NCBI GenBank assembly: GCA_964420925.1
Contig: CAYQVB010000091.1
Coordinates: 1-16,458, forward strand
Length of the DNA stretch: 16,458 nt
Reading direction: 5' to 3'
Source of the DNA: JAJEAD01 sp964420925
GTDB lineage: Bacteria; Pseudomonadota; Gammaproteobacteria; HK1
A program made the position numbers and the translations under genes. Below are positions 6,352-13,857 of this stretch, in pieces; the stretch's first letter is position 1, and each line of letters opens with the position of its first letter. The notes below the pieces were generated by a model that had not been told where the DNA came from, searched no databases, and saw only the letters and a program-made list of their open reading frames with translations.

Positions 6352-7563
6352 CTAGAAGCGCCGGAGCGCGGGGGAGAGCAGCACCGCGACCGCGATCACC
6401 ACGAGCACTCCCGCACCGTTCAGGTAGAGAGCGGTGCCGAGCCCCAGGGTCGAAGCGAGGAAGCCCATTTCGAGGTGCCCGAGCGGGGAGCTGCCGATCG
6501 CGAACACCCAAGCCCCCATCGCCCGTCCCCGGAGCCGGTTGGGGACGCAGAGCTGCATCATGGCCTGGGTGAGAATATCCCACGCGCAGATCATGCCGGC
6601 GACAAGGGCCAGGATCAGGAGGACGCCGGGAACGGAGGTTGTGGCTCCCAGGACCACGATGCCGGCGCCGAGCACGGCGACGACTCCGATATAGGCCACT
6701 CCGCGCCGGCGGATGTTCCCGTACCAGGTCAGGATTACTCCCGCGATCAGGCCGCCGGCGGCCTGGGCCCCGTGCAGCAGGCCGAAGCCGCCCGCATCGA
6801 TCTCGAGTCGCATGAGGGCGAGCTCCGGCAGCGCGGTGTGGTAGGAAGTGCCGAATACCTCGACGAGCGCGGTGACCACGGTGAGGATGAGCAGGGTGCG
6901 GTTGGTGGCGATTTCCCGCAGGTAGTCGGCGATGTTGCGCCGGAGCGGGGTGGGGTCGACCTCCGCCGCGATGCCGGCGGAACGCAACCGAAGCAGGCAC
7001 GCCAAGGCCGCGCACTCCGCGACACCGAGCAGGAGAAATGCCCAAGCGGGACCGAAGTGCTGGATGGTGGCCCCGCACGAGACGGCGCCCACCAGCATCC
7101 CGGCTCTCACGCTCAGGGTGACCCAGCCGAGGGCGGAGACCGCGTGAGCGTGGCCCCCGAGGTCGAAGGCGTAGCTGAGGCGCACCGGGTGGTAGACCGC
7201 TCGCAACGCCCCCAGCACCGTGACGATCACCAGGGTGAGGGCAAGACCGATCTCGCCTTGGAGAGAGACGAGTGCGAATGCGCCGAAGGCGACGATCAGG
7301 CCGAGCTCCGCGCCCCGCAGCAGGCGGCGCCGGTCCACCCGGTCCGAGACCGCTCCCGCCGGCACCCCGAGGAGGAGCTGCGGGACGTGGTAGAGCGCAA
7401 TCGCGACCCCGACCCAGCCCGAGGAGCCGGTCGCGAGCAGAGGCAGCAGGCCGATGAGCACGAAGTCGCCGCCGAAGCCGACGCTGTTGAAGGCCGAGGC
7501 GACCACCAGCCATCGGAAGTCGCGTCCGGCGAGGACGGCGGCGCGGGAGCCCGCCGCGTTCAT
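6352..7563 (-). CDS. MFS transporter (EntS/MFS_3-like)
   Basis: A 403-residue inner-membrane carrier with about twelve hydrophobic segments and a cytoplasmic loop near the middle (about residues 195-220, PTPLRRNIADYLREIATNR). The motif DRVDRRRLL after the second span is the MFS motif between helices 2 and 3. The arrangement resembles MFS_3/EntS-type exporters, but direction and cargo cannot be told. I chose the ATG at 7563 because GAGAGG lies 9 nt upstream. An in-frame ATG at 7599 would add 12 residues. It stands 185 bp downstream of the sulfatase and 133 bp upstream of ridA on the same strand, so it may move a substrate or product of this island. Confidence 0.85.
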   Translation of the reverse strand: MNAAGSRAAVLAGRDFRWLVVASAFNSVGFGGDFVLIGLLPLLATGSSGWVGVAIALYHVPQLLLGVPAGAVSDRVDRRRLLRGAELGLIVAFGAFALVSLQGEIGLALTLVIVTVLGALRAVYHPVRLSYAFDLGGHAHAVSALGWVTLSVRAGMLVGAVSCGATIQHFGPAWAFLLLGVAECAALACLLRLRSAGIAAEVDPTPLRRNIADYLREIATNRTLLILTVVTALVEVFGTSYHTALPELALMRLEIDAGGFGLLHGAQAAGGLIAGVILTWYGNIRRRGVAYIGVVAVLGAGIVVLGATTSVPGVLLILALVAGMICAWDILTQAMMQLCVPNRLRGRAMGAWVFAIGSSPLGHLEMGFLASTLGLGTALYLNGAGVLVVIAVAVLLSPALRRF

Positions 7564-7748
7564 CGCCGAACGCCTCTCGGGCGCTTCGAGGCAACCCATG
7601 CGGGCTGGGAGCCCCCTATCTGGGCCTTCCCCCCGGACCAGGTGTCTTTCTCCATGAAGAAAAGCGCATGGACTCCCTCAGCGCGCCCGGATACGCCGGC
7701 AACTGCCGTTCCCGAATTTCGCGGCATTTGCCCGCGGGCCGCGAGGCA

Positions 7749-9278
7749 TCAGCGCATCTGATCGCTCCAGCTCGGATCGTTGATTCCCTGAACATCGCCC
7801 TCGTCGCGCACGTACTGGCGCGAGGCGTCCCGCTCGGGGCTGAAGTCCCAGGGCGTGCGCTTGCCGGTGGCGAGCGCCTGGCGCAGGAAGAGGCGCCGGC
7901 GCTGACTCTCGATCACTCGCGCCTTCAGATCCGCGGAGTCCCATTGCCGGAACACTTCCTCGCGGAGCCCTGACTCCACCTCCTCCGCCTCGTCTCTGCC
8001 CGCGAGGTTCGTGCGTTCGTCGGGGTCCGCCTCGAGGTCGTAGAGCAGGGGCGGATCGCTTTCGCAGTGGATGTACTTCCACCGGCCGCGGCGCACCATC
8101 AGCAGCGGCGATTCCGCGCCTTCACCGCAGTACTCGCTGAAGACGGTGTCGGGCCAGCCCTCGGTGCTTCCGCCCGCCAGGCCGGCGAGGCCGGTGCCGT
8201 CGATGGGGGCGACGAGCTCCGGCATGGCGCCGTCTCCCGCCCATTCCAGGAAGGTCGGAAAGAGATCGATCAGCGATACGTTGTCCTTCACCCGGCGCGG
8301 CCGATACGTGCCCGGCGCGTGCACGATCAACGGCACCCGCGCCGACCACTCGAAGAAGCACATCTTGAACCACAGCCCGCGCTCTCCCAGCATGTCGCCG
8401 TGATCGGCGCTGAGCACCACGATGGTGCGCTCCTTCTCGCCTATCGCCTCCAGCGCATCGAGCACCCGGCCGACGCGCTCGTCCAGCCAGCTCATCACCG
8501 CGTAGTAGGCGCGGCGCGCGCGGCGCACGTCGGCGGGGCCGATCTCGTCCATGTGCCGGCCGATGCGGTAGTGGAGCCGGCGGCTGTGCGCATCGCGTTC
8601 GTCGAAGGGGATTTCTCCGACCCGGGGATCGTCGATCTCGTCGTTCCGGTAAAGGTCGAAGTGGCGCGGCGGGGCGAGATAGGGGTCGTGCGGGCTGATG
8701 AAGGAGGTCGCGAGGAAGAAGGGCCGGCCGTCGTCGCGGTCGGCGTGGTCGTGGAGCCAGCGGCAGGCCTCGACCGCGACCTCCTCGTCGTAGTTCGTGT
8801 TGACGCTCCTGCGCCACGGACCTGCCCCGAGCACCGCGCGCATGGAGTGGTACCAGGGTTCCCAGTGGGTGGGTCCGAGCGACCAGTCCGACGTCCAGGA
8901 GAAGTCCGAGGGGTAGACGTCGGTGGTGACCCGATTCTCGAAGCCGTGGAGCTGGTCCGCGCCGACGAAGTGCATCTTGCCGGACAGGCAGGTGTGGTAG
9001 CCCATCGTGCGCAGGTAGTGCGCGAAGGTTGGCACCTCGGAAGGAAGCTCGCAGGCATTGTCGTAGGATCCGATGCGGCTCGGCAGGCGGCCGGACATGA
9101 AGGCGAAGCGCGCCGGGGCGCAGATCGGGTAGTTGCAGTAGGCGTTCTCGAACACCACGCCCTCGCCGGCGAGTCGTTCGATGTTCGGCGTACGGCAGAC
9201 CGGGCCGCCGTAGGGCGCCAGCACCTGCGGGGCGAGCTGGTCCATCATGATGAAGAGGATGTTCGGGGCCTTGGTCAC
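7749..9278 (-). CDS. betC: Choline-sulfatase-like sulfatase
   Basis: A 509-residue type I sulfatase closely resembling BetC, which splits choline-O-sulfate to choline and sulfate. Asp13 (MMDQL) and the core CAPAR with Cys53, the residue oxidised to formylglycine, are present. So are GKMHF (Lys101, His103), SPHDPY (His197), ADHGDML (Asp292, His293) and Lys306. These make a complete catalytic and metal set. EPWYHSM around Trp142 matches the aromatic choline-binding region of BetC. The WDFSPERDASRQYVR block (477-491) is the choline-sulfatase C-terminal signature, but the last 18 residues look unlike BetC. No signal peptide is visible, so it is probably cytoplasmic. The GTG start overlaps the upstream lyase stop by 4 nt (GTGA), implying coupled translation. 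The substrate may be a choline-sulfate relative rather than choline sulfate. Confidence 0.87.
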   Translation of the reverse strand: MTKAPNILFIMMDQLAPQVLAPYGGPVCRTPNIERLAGEGVVFENAYCNYPICAPARFAFMSGRLPSRIGSYDNACELPSEVPTFAHYLRTMGYHTCLSGKMHFVGADQLHGFENRVTTDVYPSDFSWTSDWSLGPTHWEPWYHSMRAVLGAGPWRRSVNTNYDEEVAVEACRWLHDHADRDDGRPFFLATSFISPHDPYLAPPRHFDLYRNDEIDDPRVGEIPFDERDAHSRRLHYRIGRHMDEIGPADVRRARRAYYAVMSWLDERVGRVLDALEAIGEKERTIVVLSADHGDMLGERGLWFKMCFFEWSARVPLIVHAPGTYRPRRVKDNVSLIDLFPTFLEWAGDGAMPELVAPIDGTGLAGLAGGSTEGWPDTVFSEYCGEGAESPLLMVRRGRWKYIHCESDPPLLYDLEADPDERTNLAGRDEAEEVESGLREEVFRQWDSADLKARVIESQRRRLFLRQALATGKRTPWDFSPERDASRQYVRDEGDVQGINDPSWSDQMR

Positions 9279-10771
9279 GGTGCCTTTACCTTTTTCGGGG
9301 CGGAGGGATGGGGCAGCCACGGGGCGCCGCGCACCGCGGCTTCGGAGAAATCGCCGGCAAGCGCTTCGAGGCGGGCGGACATGTCGGAGGGCGCGTGTTC
9401 CACGACCGGGGGCACGTGCTTTCTCACCGCTTGCGCGAGGGGCGCGAGCGCGGGGGGCGGGCGTCGCGCGGTGACGTGCAGCGCCTGGCACGCGGCGACG
9501 GCGAGGATCGCGAGCGCGCTGTCCAGGCAGCGGCTCGCGCTGCGGTGCTTGCCGTAAGCGAGCATGGCGGGGGAGGGCACGTCGTTCTGGCCCGCAAAGC
9601 CGCCGCCTTCGCTCGCGGGCAGGAAGGTACGCGCGGCGGCGTGGCGGGCTTCCTCGGGGTAGCCGATCCCGATGAAGGCGAGCAATCCGGTGCCGTATGG
9701 CGAGCCGGAGCCCGGCATCGACAGGCTCTCGGGAAGACCGGAGACCTCCGGGTCGTGCAGGCGGTGAGTGTGGTGGTCGCAGAGCGTGCACAGATCCGCA
9801 TAGCGCGCGTTGACCGCATCGATGGCGGGACAGGCCTGCGCGTTGTGGTAGCCCCCGGTCGAGTACACCCGGCCGAGTGGATGTTCGGAGTCGGGCGGCA
9901 GGTAGACCGGATTGTCGGTTATCGAAGAGATCGAGATCTCCGCCACCTCGCGCATCGTCTCCACTGCCCGCAGCCCCGCGCCGAGGACCTGGGGCAGGAT
10001 GCGCCAGCTCACCGGCGCCTGGTAGGGCCGGCGCCCGCGGCGCGATGCGCTGCGCAGGAGGCGCGAGAGGTGACGCAGCGTCTCCGCCACGTGCCGGTCC
10101 GCGCATGCCCGGGCGAGCGCCGGATCGTAGGCTTCGAGCGGCGCGGCGAGCGCTTCGACGGAGAGTGCGAACACTGCGGTGGCGATCGCGAAGCGGCGCC
10201 GGGACGTGAGCGCGACATCGGCGGCGAGGCCCGCACTCACCGGCGATCCATTGATGACCGCCATCGGCTCGCCTTCCTCGTAATCCCCCTGCGGCATCGC
10301 GCTCATCACGTGAAAGAGCGGAAGGATCTCGCCTGCACCCACCTGACCCGATTCCGGCAGGCGCGGCATCGGCCCGTCGAGCATGGACGCAATGCGCTCC
10401 GCGACTTCGGGACGCGACTTGGCGTGGCCTTCGATGTAGTTGGCGAGCCTCGCGAAGACGATCATGCGCACCACGCGCTCCGGCACGTCCTCGCCGCCGA
10501 ACCCCCAGCCCGGGATTCTCCAGATCGCCCGTGCCGCGTGGGCGCGCTGCTCCTTCGGCGCGACGGGCTTCGAGGCATGGTGGCCTCCGCCCGAGGTGGT
10601 GCCGTAGATGAAGCGCGTGCGGTCGGACTCGAGCAGGGCCATGAAGGCGGCACGCGTTTCCCGCATGCGGCGCCGCGCCTTCGGGCCGATCTGCACCGCT
10701 TCCCCGCCGAGCGCGACCCGCTCGAGGTTGCGCAGCGTGAAATCGCGGCGGGAGTCCAGGGTGACGCTCAC
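9275..10771 (-). CDS. Aromatic amino acid lyase-fold protein lacking the MIO serine (paralog 1, Gly-Ala-Gly)
   Basis: A 498-residue member of the histidine/phenylalanine ammonia-lyase superfamily (PF00221 type), of normal length. Kept features are the IYGTTSGGG loop (Tyr56, like YGxNTGFG of HAL), the INGSPVS segment (Asn174), Arg257 (PVSWRILPQVLG), the TDNP motif (285-288) and the GYHNAQ segment near 308. The MIO triad, normally Ala-Ser-Gly in VGASGDLAPL, is here Gly145-Ala146-Gly147 followed by EILPLF, so the serine needed to form MIO is missing. The HAL Tyr280 position reads Val254. It therefore cannot be a standard MIO ammonia-lyase; it may be a MIO-free lyase or a structural partner of paralog 2. 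The GTG start overlaps the paralog 2 stop by 4 nt, and its stop overlaps the sulfatase start. Confidence 0.88.
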   Translation of the reverse strand: MSVTLDSRRDFTLRNLERVALGGEAVQIGPKARRRMRETRAAFMALLESDRTRFIYGTTSGGGHHASKPVAPKEQRAHAARAIWRIPGWGFGGEDVPERVVRMIVFARLANYIEGHAKSRPEVAERIASMLDGPMPRLPESGQVGAGEILPLFHVMSAMPQGDYEEGEPMAVINGSPVSAGLAADVALTSRRRFAIATAVFALSVEALAAPLEAYDPALARACADRHVAETLRHLSRLLRSASRRGRRPYQAPVSWRILPQVLGAGLRAVETMREVAEISISSITDNPVYLPPDSEHPLGRVYSTGGYHNAQACPAIDAVNARYADLCTLCDHHTHRLHDPEVSGLPESLSMPGSGSPYGTGLLAFIGIGYPEEARHAAARTFLPASEGGGFAGQNDVPSPAMLAYGKHRSASRCLDSALAILAVAACQALHVTARRPPPALAPLAQAVRKHVPPVVEHAPSDMSARLEALAGDFSEAAVRGAPWLPHPSAPKKVKAP

Positions 10772-12252
10772 CGGGGCGACCTCTTCGGCACCGGCCCCAC
10801 CCCGAACGAGGCATCGCCTTCGTCGCAGCAGCGGCCGAACGCGGCGGCGAGCCGTTCGCAACCGTCGCCGAGGCGTCTTCGCTCGGTGACGGGCGGAAAG
10901 ATCGCCCGAACCTCTGCGAGAAGTCGGCGCAGGCCGGCAGGTACGGGGTCCCCGCGCACGTGCAGGGCCTGACTCGCCACCGCCGCCAGCACCGCCAGGA
11001 CCCGGTCGTGCAGCAGTGCGACGCGCGTCTCGGCGCGCCACGCCGGGAATGCAGTGGACGAGATGTCGTCCTGCAGGCTCGCTCCGGGTTCCGCGGCGGA
11101 CAGAAGGGTGGGCTGGGCGAGGCGCCGCATCTCCTCCAGGAAGTCGTTGGGCACGAACTCGAGGTAGGTGGTGGAGGCCCCGCTCCACAGATCGCCGTCC
11201 CCGGGCAGGAGGCGGTCGGGCAGGTGCGAGACCGCGCCGCGATGCAGCTTCACCGCGTGGCGGTGGGCCAGCGCGGAGAGATCCACCCAGCTTCCGGCGA
11301 CCTGGTCGAGGGCCTGGGGCACCTGCGAATCGTGGAAGAAGCCGGTGGAGGCGGATCGCGCGCGCTGCCGCCCCTCGGCGGGCAGGAAGGTGGGGTTGGC
11401 CCCGCTGCTGCGCAGCGCGCCGAGCGCGACCTCTTCGAGCGCGGCCGCTGCGCGGTGCGCCTGTCCCAGCACGCGCGGCACGATCCGGTAGCTCACCGGG
11501 GCCTGGAAGGGACGGCGCACATGCGAGGTATGCGGGCGCAGCAGGCGGAAGAGGCGGACGAGGACCTCGTTCTCGTAAGGGTCGCCCCACAGAGGGCCGA
11601 GGTCGGGATGGAAGTGTTCGAGCGGGGCTCTCATCGCTTCGATCGAGAGCGCCATCACTCGCGTTGTGAGGTCGACGCGGCGCGCGGCCGAGACGGCCCG
11701 CAGGGCGCCGAGCGCGGCGGCGAAGGCGGCGCCGTTCGCGAGGTGGAGCTGGTACCCCTCTCCCGGCTCCGCCTCTCGCGCCCCGAGGAGGTCGAACATC
11801 GGGAGGATCTCTCCCGGTGCGGTGAGTCCGTGCGCCGGCACCGGCGGCAGGGGACCGTCGAGCATCGCGGCAACCCGAGCGACCCGGTCGGGATGCAGGG
11901 CGCCGTGTCCGTCGAGATGACGCACTACCACCGCGAACACCATCGCCCGGGTCACCGTCTCGGGGAGCGCGCCGTCACCGAAGGAGAGTCCGAGGAAGGG
12001 GATCCCGCCGCGGCGGCGGCGTGCCACGCTTTCGTCCGGAGACTGGCGGCGTTTCGCGCTCGGGCCGTAGCCGCTGGTGAGCCCGTAGATGTAGCGCCCG
12101 GTGTCCGCACGGACGAAGTCCTGGAAAGCGCGATGGGCCGCCGCCATCCGGGTGCGGGCACGCCGTCCGAGGCGGAGGCTTTCCCCGCCCGCTGCGACGC
12201 GCCACAACGCGTACAGATTGAGCGCGTCTCGTTCCTGGACGACGACGCTCAT
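10768..12252 (-). CDS. Aromatic amino acid lyase-fold protein lacking the MIO serine (paralog 2, Ala-Pro-Gly)
   Basis: A 494-residue paralog of the next gene, alignable almost without gaps over the first 150 residues. It has the same IYGLTSGYG loop (Tyr56), Asn173-Gly174, and PVSYRIVPRVLG (Arg256). The MIO triad position reads Ala145-Pro146-Gly147 before EILPMF, so the cyclising serine is replaced by proline. The DNP motif of the superfamily is degraded to GANP, so this copy has diverged further than paralog 1. Start chosen at the ATG at 12252 because MSVVVQERD lines up with MSVTLDSRRD of paralog 1; the ribosome site is weak. Catalytic pockets in this superfamily are built from several subunits, so a heteromer with paralog 1 is plausible. 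Function unproven. Confidence 0.86.
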   Translation of the reverse strand: MSVVVQERDALNLYALWRVAAGGESLRLGRRARTRMAAAHRAFQDFVRADTGRYIYGLTSGYGPSAKRRQSPDESVARRRRGGIPFLGLSFGDGALPETVTRAMVFAVVVRHLDGHGALHPDRVARVAAMLDGPLPPVPAHGLTAPGEILPMFDLLGAREAEPGEGYQLHLANGAAFAAALGALRAVSAARRVDLTTRVMALSIEAMRAPLEHFHPDLGPLWGDPYENEVLVRLFRLLRPHTSHVRRPFQAPVSYRIVPRVLGQAHRAAAALEEVALGALRSSGANPTFLPAEGRQRARSASTGFFHDSQVPQALDQVAGSWVDLSALAHRHAVKLHRGAVSHLPDRLLPGDGDLWSGASTTYLEFVPNDFLEEMRRLAQPTLLSAAEPGASLQDDISSTAFPAWRAETRVALLHDRVLAVLAAVASQALHVRGDPVPAGLRRLLAEVRAIFPPVTERRRLGDGCERLAAAFGRCCDEGDASFGVGPVPKRSPR

Positions 12253-12408
12253 GCTGCCGGATCCGGTCCTCGGGTGCGATCCCCCCGGGGTCGAGGATCG
12301 GTACCGTCGCGTGTCGGACCGGAGTGGCCGACTCCTCTCGCGACTTCCTCGCACCACCGTGGGTCCTTTCTGCCGGACAAAGATGGAAATCGTCTCAACA
12401 CCTGCTCA

Positions 12409-12436
12409 CTTATATTTATGAATCATAGGGTTGAAA
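12409..12436 (-). promoter_or_regulatory. Candidate sigma-70-like promoter for the lyase-sulfatase operon
   Basis: On the minus strand TTTCAA (12431-12436) and TATAAG (12409-12414) are 16 bp apart within the most AT-rich stretch of this GC-rich island. The match to the -35 box is poor and to the -10 box good. Transcription would start near 12402, leaving a leader of about 150 nt before paralog 2. Confidence 0.35.
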
Positions 12437-12478
12437 GATACTTGCAAAGAGATTTGGAGGAAGTCCCGGTGTGTCGGA

Positions 12479-13207
12479 TCAGACACGGTGCTCCTTCAAG
12501 AAGGTGCGGATCAGCTCGAGGTGGCGCTCGCGGCCGAAGCTCGGGAAGTGGCCGCCGTGCACGACGCGCACCGGAAGAGCGAGCAGACGCTCCATGCTGC
12601 GAACGTAGTCGTCGGCGGAGGAGTGCCACGCGTCGGTGATGAGCGGTCCGTCGTACACGGTGTCGCCGGAGAAGAGCACTCCGCTCGCGGCTTCCCACAG
12701 CGCGATCGATCCCGGCGAGTGTCCGGGGGTGTGGAGGACCTCGAAGTGCCGGTCGCCCAGGTCGATGGTGTCGCCGTCCTCGATGAGCCGGGTGGCGGGG
12801 GCGGGAAGGATCTCGTACTTCGCCGGATCGAAGCCTCCCGGGGGGAGGGCGCTGAACATCTCGGCAGTGGCGAAGGGATCGAGCAAAATCGCCTCGCGTT
12901 CCGGGACCGCCAGGTATTGCGCTTCTCTCGGGTGGATCGCGCGCTCCTCGAACTCGTGGTGCGAGCCGATGTGATCGAAATGGCAGTGGGTGGCGATCGC
13001 GAGCAGGGGGCGGCCGCGGAGGGCGGGGACCTGCTCGCACAGACTCACGAGCCCGGAGCCCGAATCGATCAGGAGGTCTCTCTCCCGGCCGCAAACCAGC
13101 CAGATGTTGCAGCGGTAGAAGGGCAGGATGTACGGCTCCTGGATGTGCGTGATCCCATCGTCGAGGGCCTGCACCTCGTACCAGTTCTCCGCCGTCTCGA
13201 TGCGCAT
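12479..13207 (-). CDS. Metallo-beta-lactamase-fold hydrolase (glyoxalase II-like)
   Basis: A 242-residue MBL-fold enzyme with a complete two-metal site: HCHFDH (His74, His76, Asp78, His79), His163 in TPGHSPGS, Asp182 in FSGDTVYDG and His220 in HGGHFPSFG. The layout resembles glyoxalase II- and lactonase-like hydrolases, which cut thioesters, lactones or related esters. No signal peptide is seen, so it is probably cytoplasmic. The ATG at 13207 starts MRIETAENWYEV and has no strong ribosome site. It lies 226 bp upstream of the lyase pair on the same strand and is divergent from the TIGR02444-type gene. It may hydrolyse a pathway intermediate; the substrate is unknown. Confidence 0.9.
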   Translation of the reverse strand: MRIETAENWYEVQALDDGITHIQEPYILPFYRCNIWLVCGRERDLLIDSGSGLVSLCEQVPALRGRPLLAIATHCHFDHIGSHHEFEERAIHPREAQYLAVPEREAILLDPFATAEMFSALPPGGFDPAKYEILPAPATRLIEDGDTIDLGDRHFEVLHTPGHSPGSIALWEAASGVLFSGDTVYDGPLITDAWHSSADDYVRSMERLLALPVRVVHGGHFPSFGRERHLELIRTFLKEHRV

Positions 13208-13292
13208 GGCGCGCTATCTTGGGGCCGCGCTCCGAGCGGCACAAGCGCTCGCGTACACTCCGGCCTCACTGGCCCGGCGCGGTGCGGAGGAC

Positions 13293-13814
13293 ATGAGCCA
13301 GGAACAGGAAGGGTTCGGCGAGCTCTGGCGATACAGCCTCGAGCTCTACGCCCGCGAAGGGATGTCGCGCGCGCTCCTCGCCCTGCAGGATCGACGCGGA
13401 GCGGACGTGAACCTGCTCCTCTATTGCTGCTGGATGGCGCAGAGCGGGCGGGGGCGCCTCAGCGCGGGCGATCTGCGCCGGGCGGACGCGGCCATCGCGG
13501 GCTGGCGCGACGACGTGACCCTTCCCCTGCGCGAGGTGCGCCGGCGCATCAAGGGCAGCCCCGAGCGGTGGGCGCTCCCCGGCGCGTCGGAGGTGCGGCG
13601 CCGGGTGCTCGAGACGGAGATCGCCTCGGAGCGGGTGACGCAGGGCATTCTCGAGAGCTTGGAGATCTCGCCGGGGCGGAGCGAAGGCGGGCCGGACGAT
13701 GCGCGGGCGAGCCTGCTCAGCTACTTCGAAGCGATCGGGGTGGAGCCGGACGAGCACGACCGCGCCAAGATCGAGACGATTGTTGCGATTGCAGGCGGGG
13801 ACGCATCCCGCTGA
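13293..13814 (+). CDS. TIGR02444-family protein of unknown function
   Basis: A 173-residue soluble protein. The LYAREGMSRALLALQDRRGADVNLLLYCCWMA block (split as LYAREGMSRALL, LQDRRGADVNLLL and YCCWMA, residues 19-49) and WRDDVTLPLREVRRRIK (71-87) match my memory of the small proteobacterial family TIGR02444. No catalytic function is known to me. The C-terminal part is helical and charged. I chose the ATG at 13293, where MSQEQEGFGELWRYS begins in the way other members do. GGAGG lies only 2 nt upstream, so spacing is short. An in-frame ATG at 13206 would add 29 residues of poor quality. It is divergent from the MBL gene and convergent with the MFS gene, so it is probably a host gene outside the catabolic operons. 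Confidence 0.78.
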   Translation: MSQEQEGFGELWRYSLELYAREGMSRALLALQDRRGADVNLLLYCCWMAQSGRGRLSAGDLRRADAAIAGWRDDVTLPLREVRRRIKGSPERWALPGASEVRRRVLETEIASERVTQGILESLEISPGRSEGGPDDARASLLSYFEAIGVEPDEHDRAKIETIVAIAGGDASR

Positions 13815-13821
13815 GCCCGGC

Positions 13822-13847
13822 AACCTCCCGGCGCCCGCTGAGGTTTT
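13822..13847 (+). terminator. Weak terminator-like hairpin after the TIGR02444-type gene
   Basis: AACCTC (13822-13827) can pair with GAGGTT (13840-13845) across a 12-nt loop, followed by TT. It lies in the 43-bp gap between convergent genes. The stem is short. Confidence 0.3.
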
Positions 13848-13857
13848 CGACCCTCGC

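Noticed and set aside
6175..7761. Plus-strand frame of 528 codons opposite the MFS gene
   Set aside because: The translation is rich in charged, repetitive residues and mirrors the MFS codons. No family resemblance and no ribosome site.
8067..9557. Long plus-strand frames opposite the sulfatase and lyases (8067-9557, 9308-10972, 10960-12639)
   Set aside because: They are antisense to well-supported genes, show Arg/Gly/Ala-rich low-complexity translations and no recognisable domains. High GC content produces such frames.
10331..10339. Sequencing error explaining the missing MIO serine
   Set aside because: Both paralogs have the change at the same residue number, with different replacements, in uninterrupted frames and with a conserved flanking GEILP.
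9280..10814. Minus-strand open frame of 1021 codons reaching from 7749 to 10814
   Set aside because: The part above 9278 is an open shadow frame opposite and out of phase with lyase paralog 1. The sulfatase itself begins at the GTG at 9278, with family-typical NILFIMMDQ.
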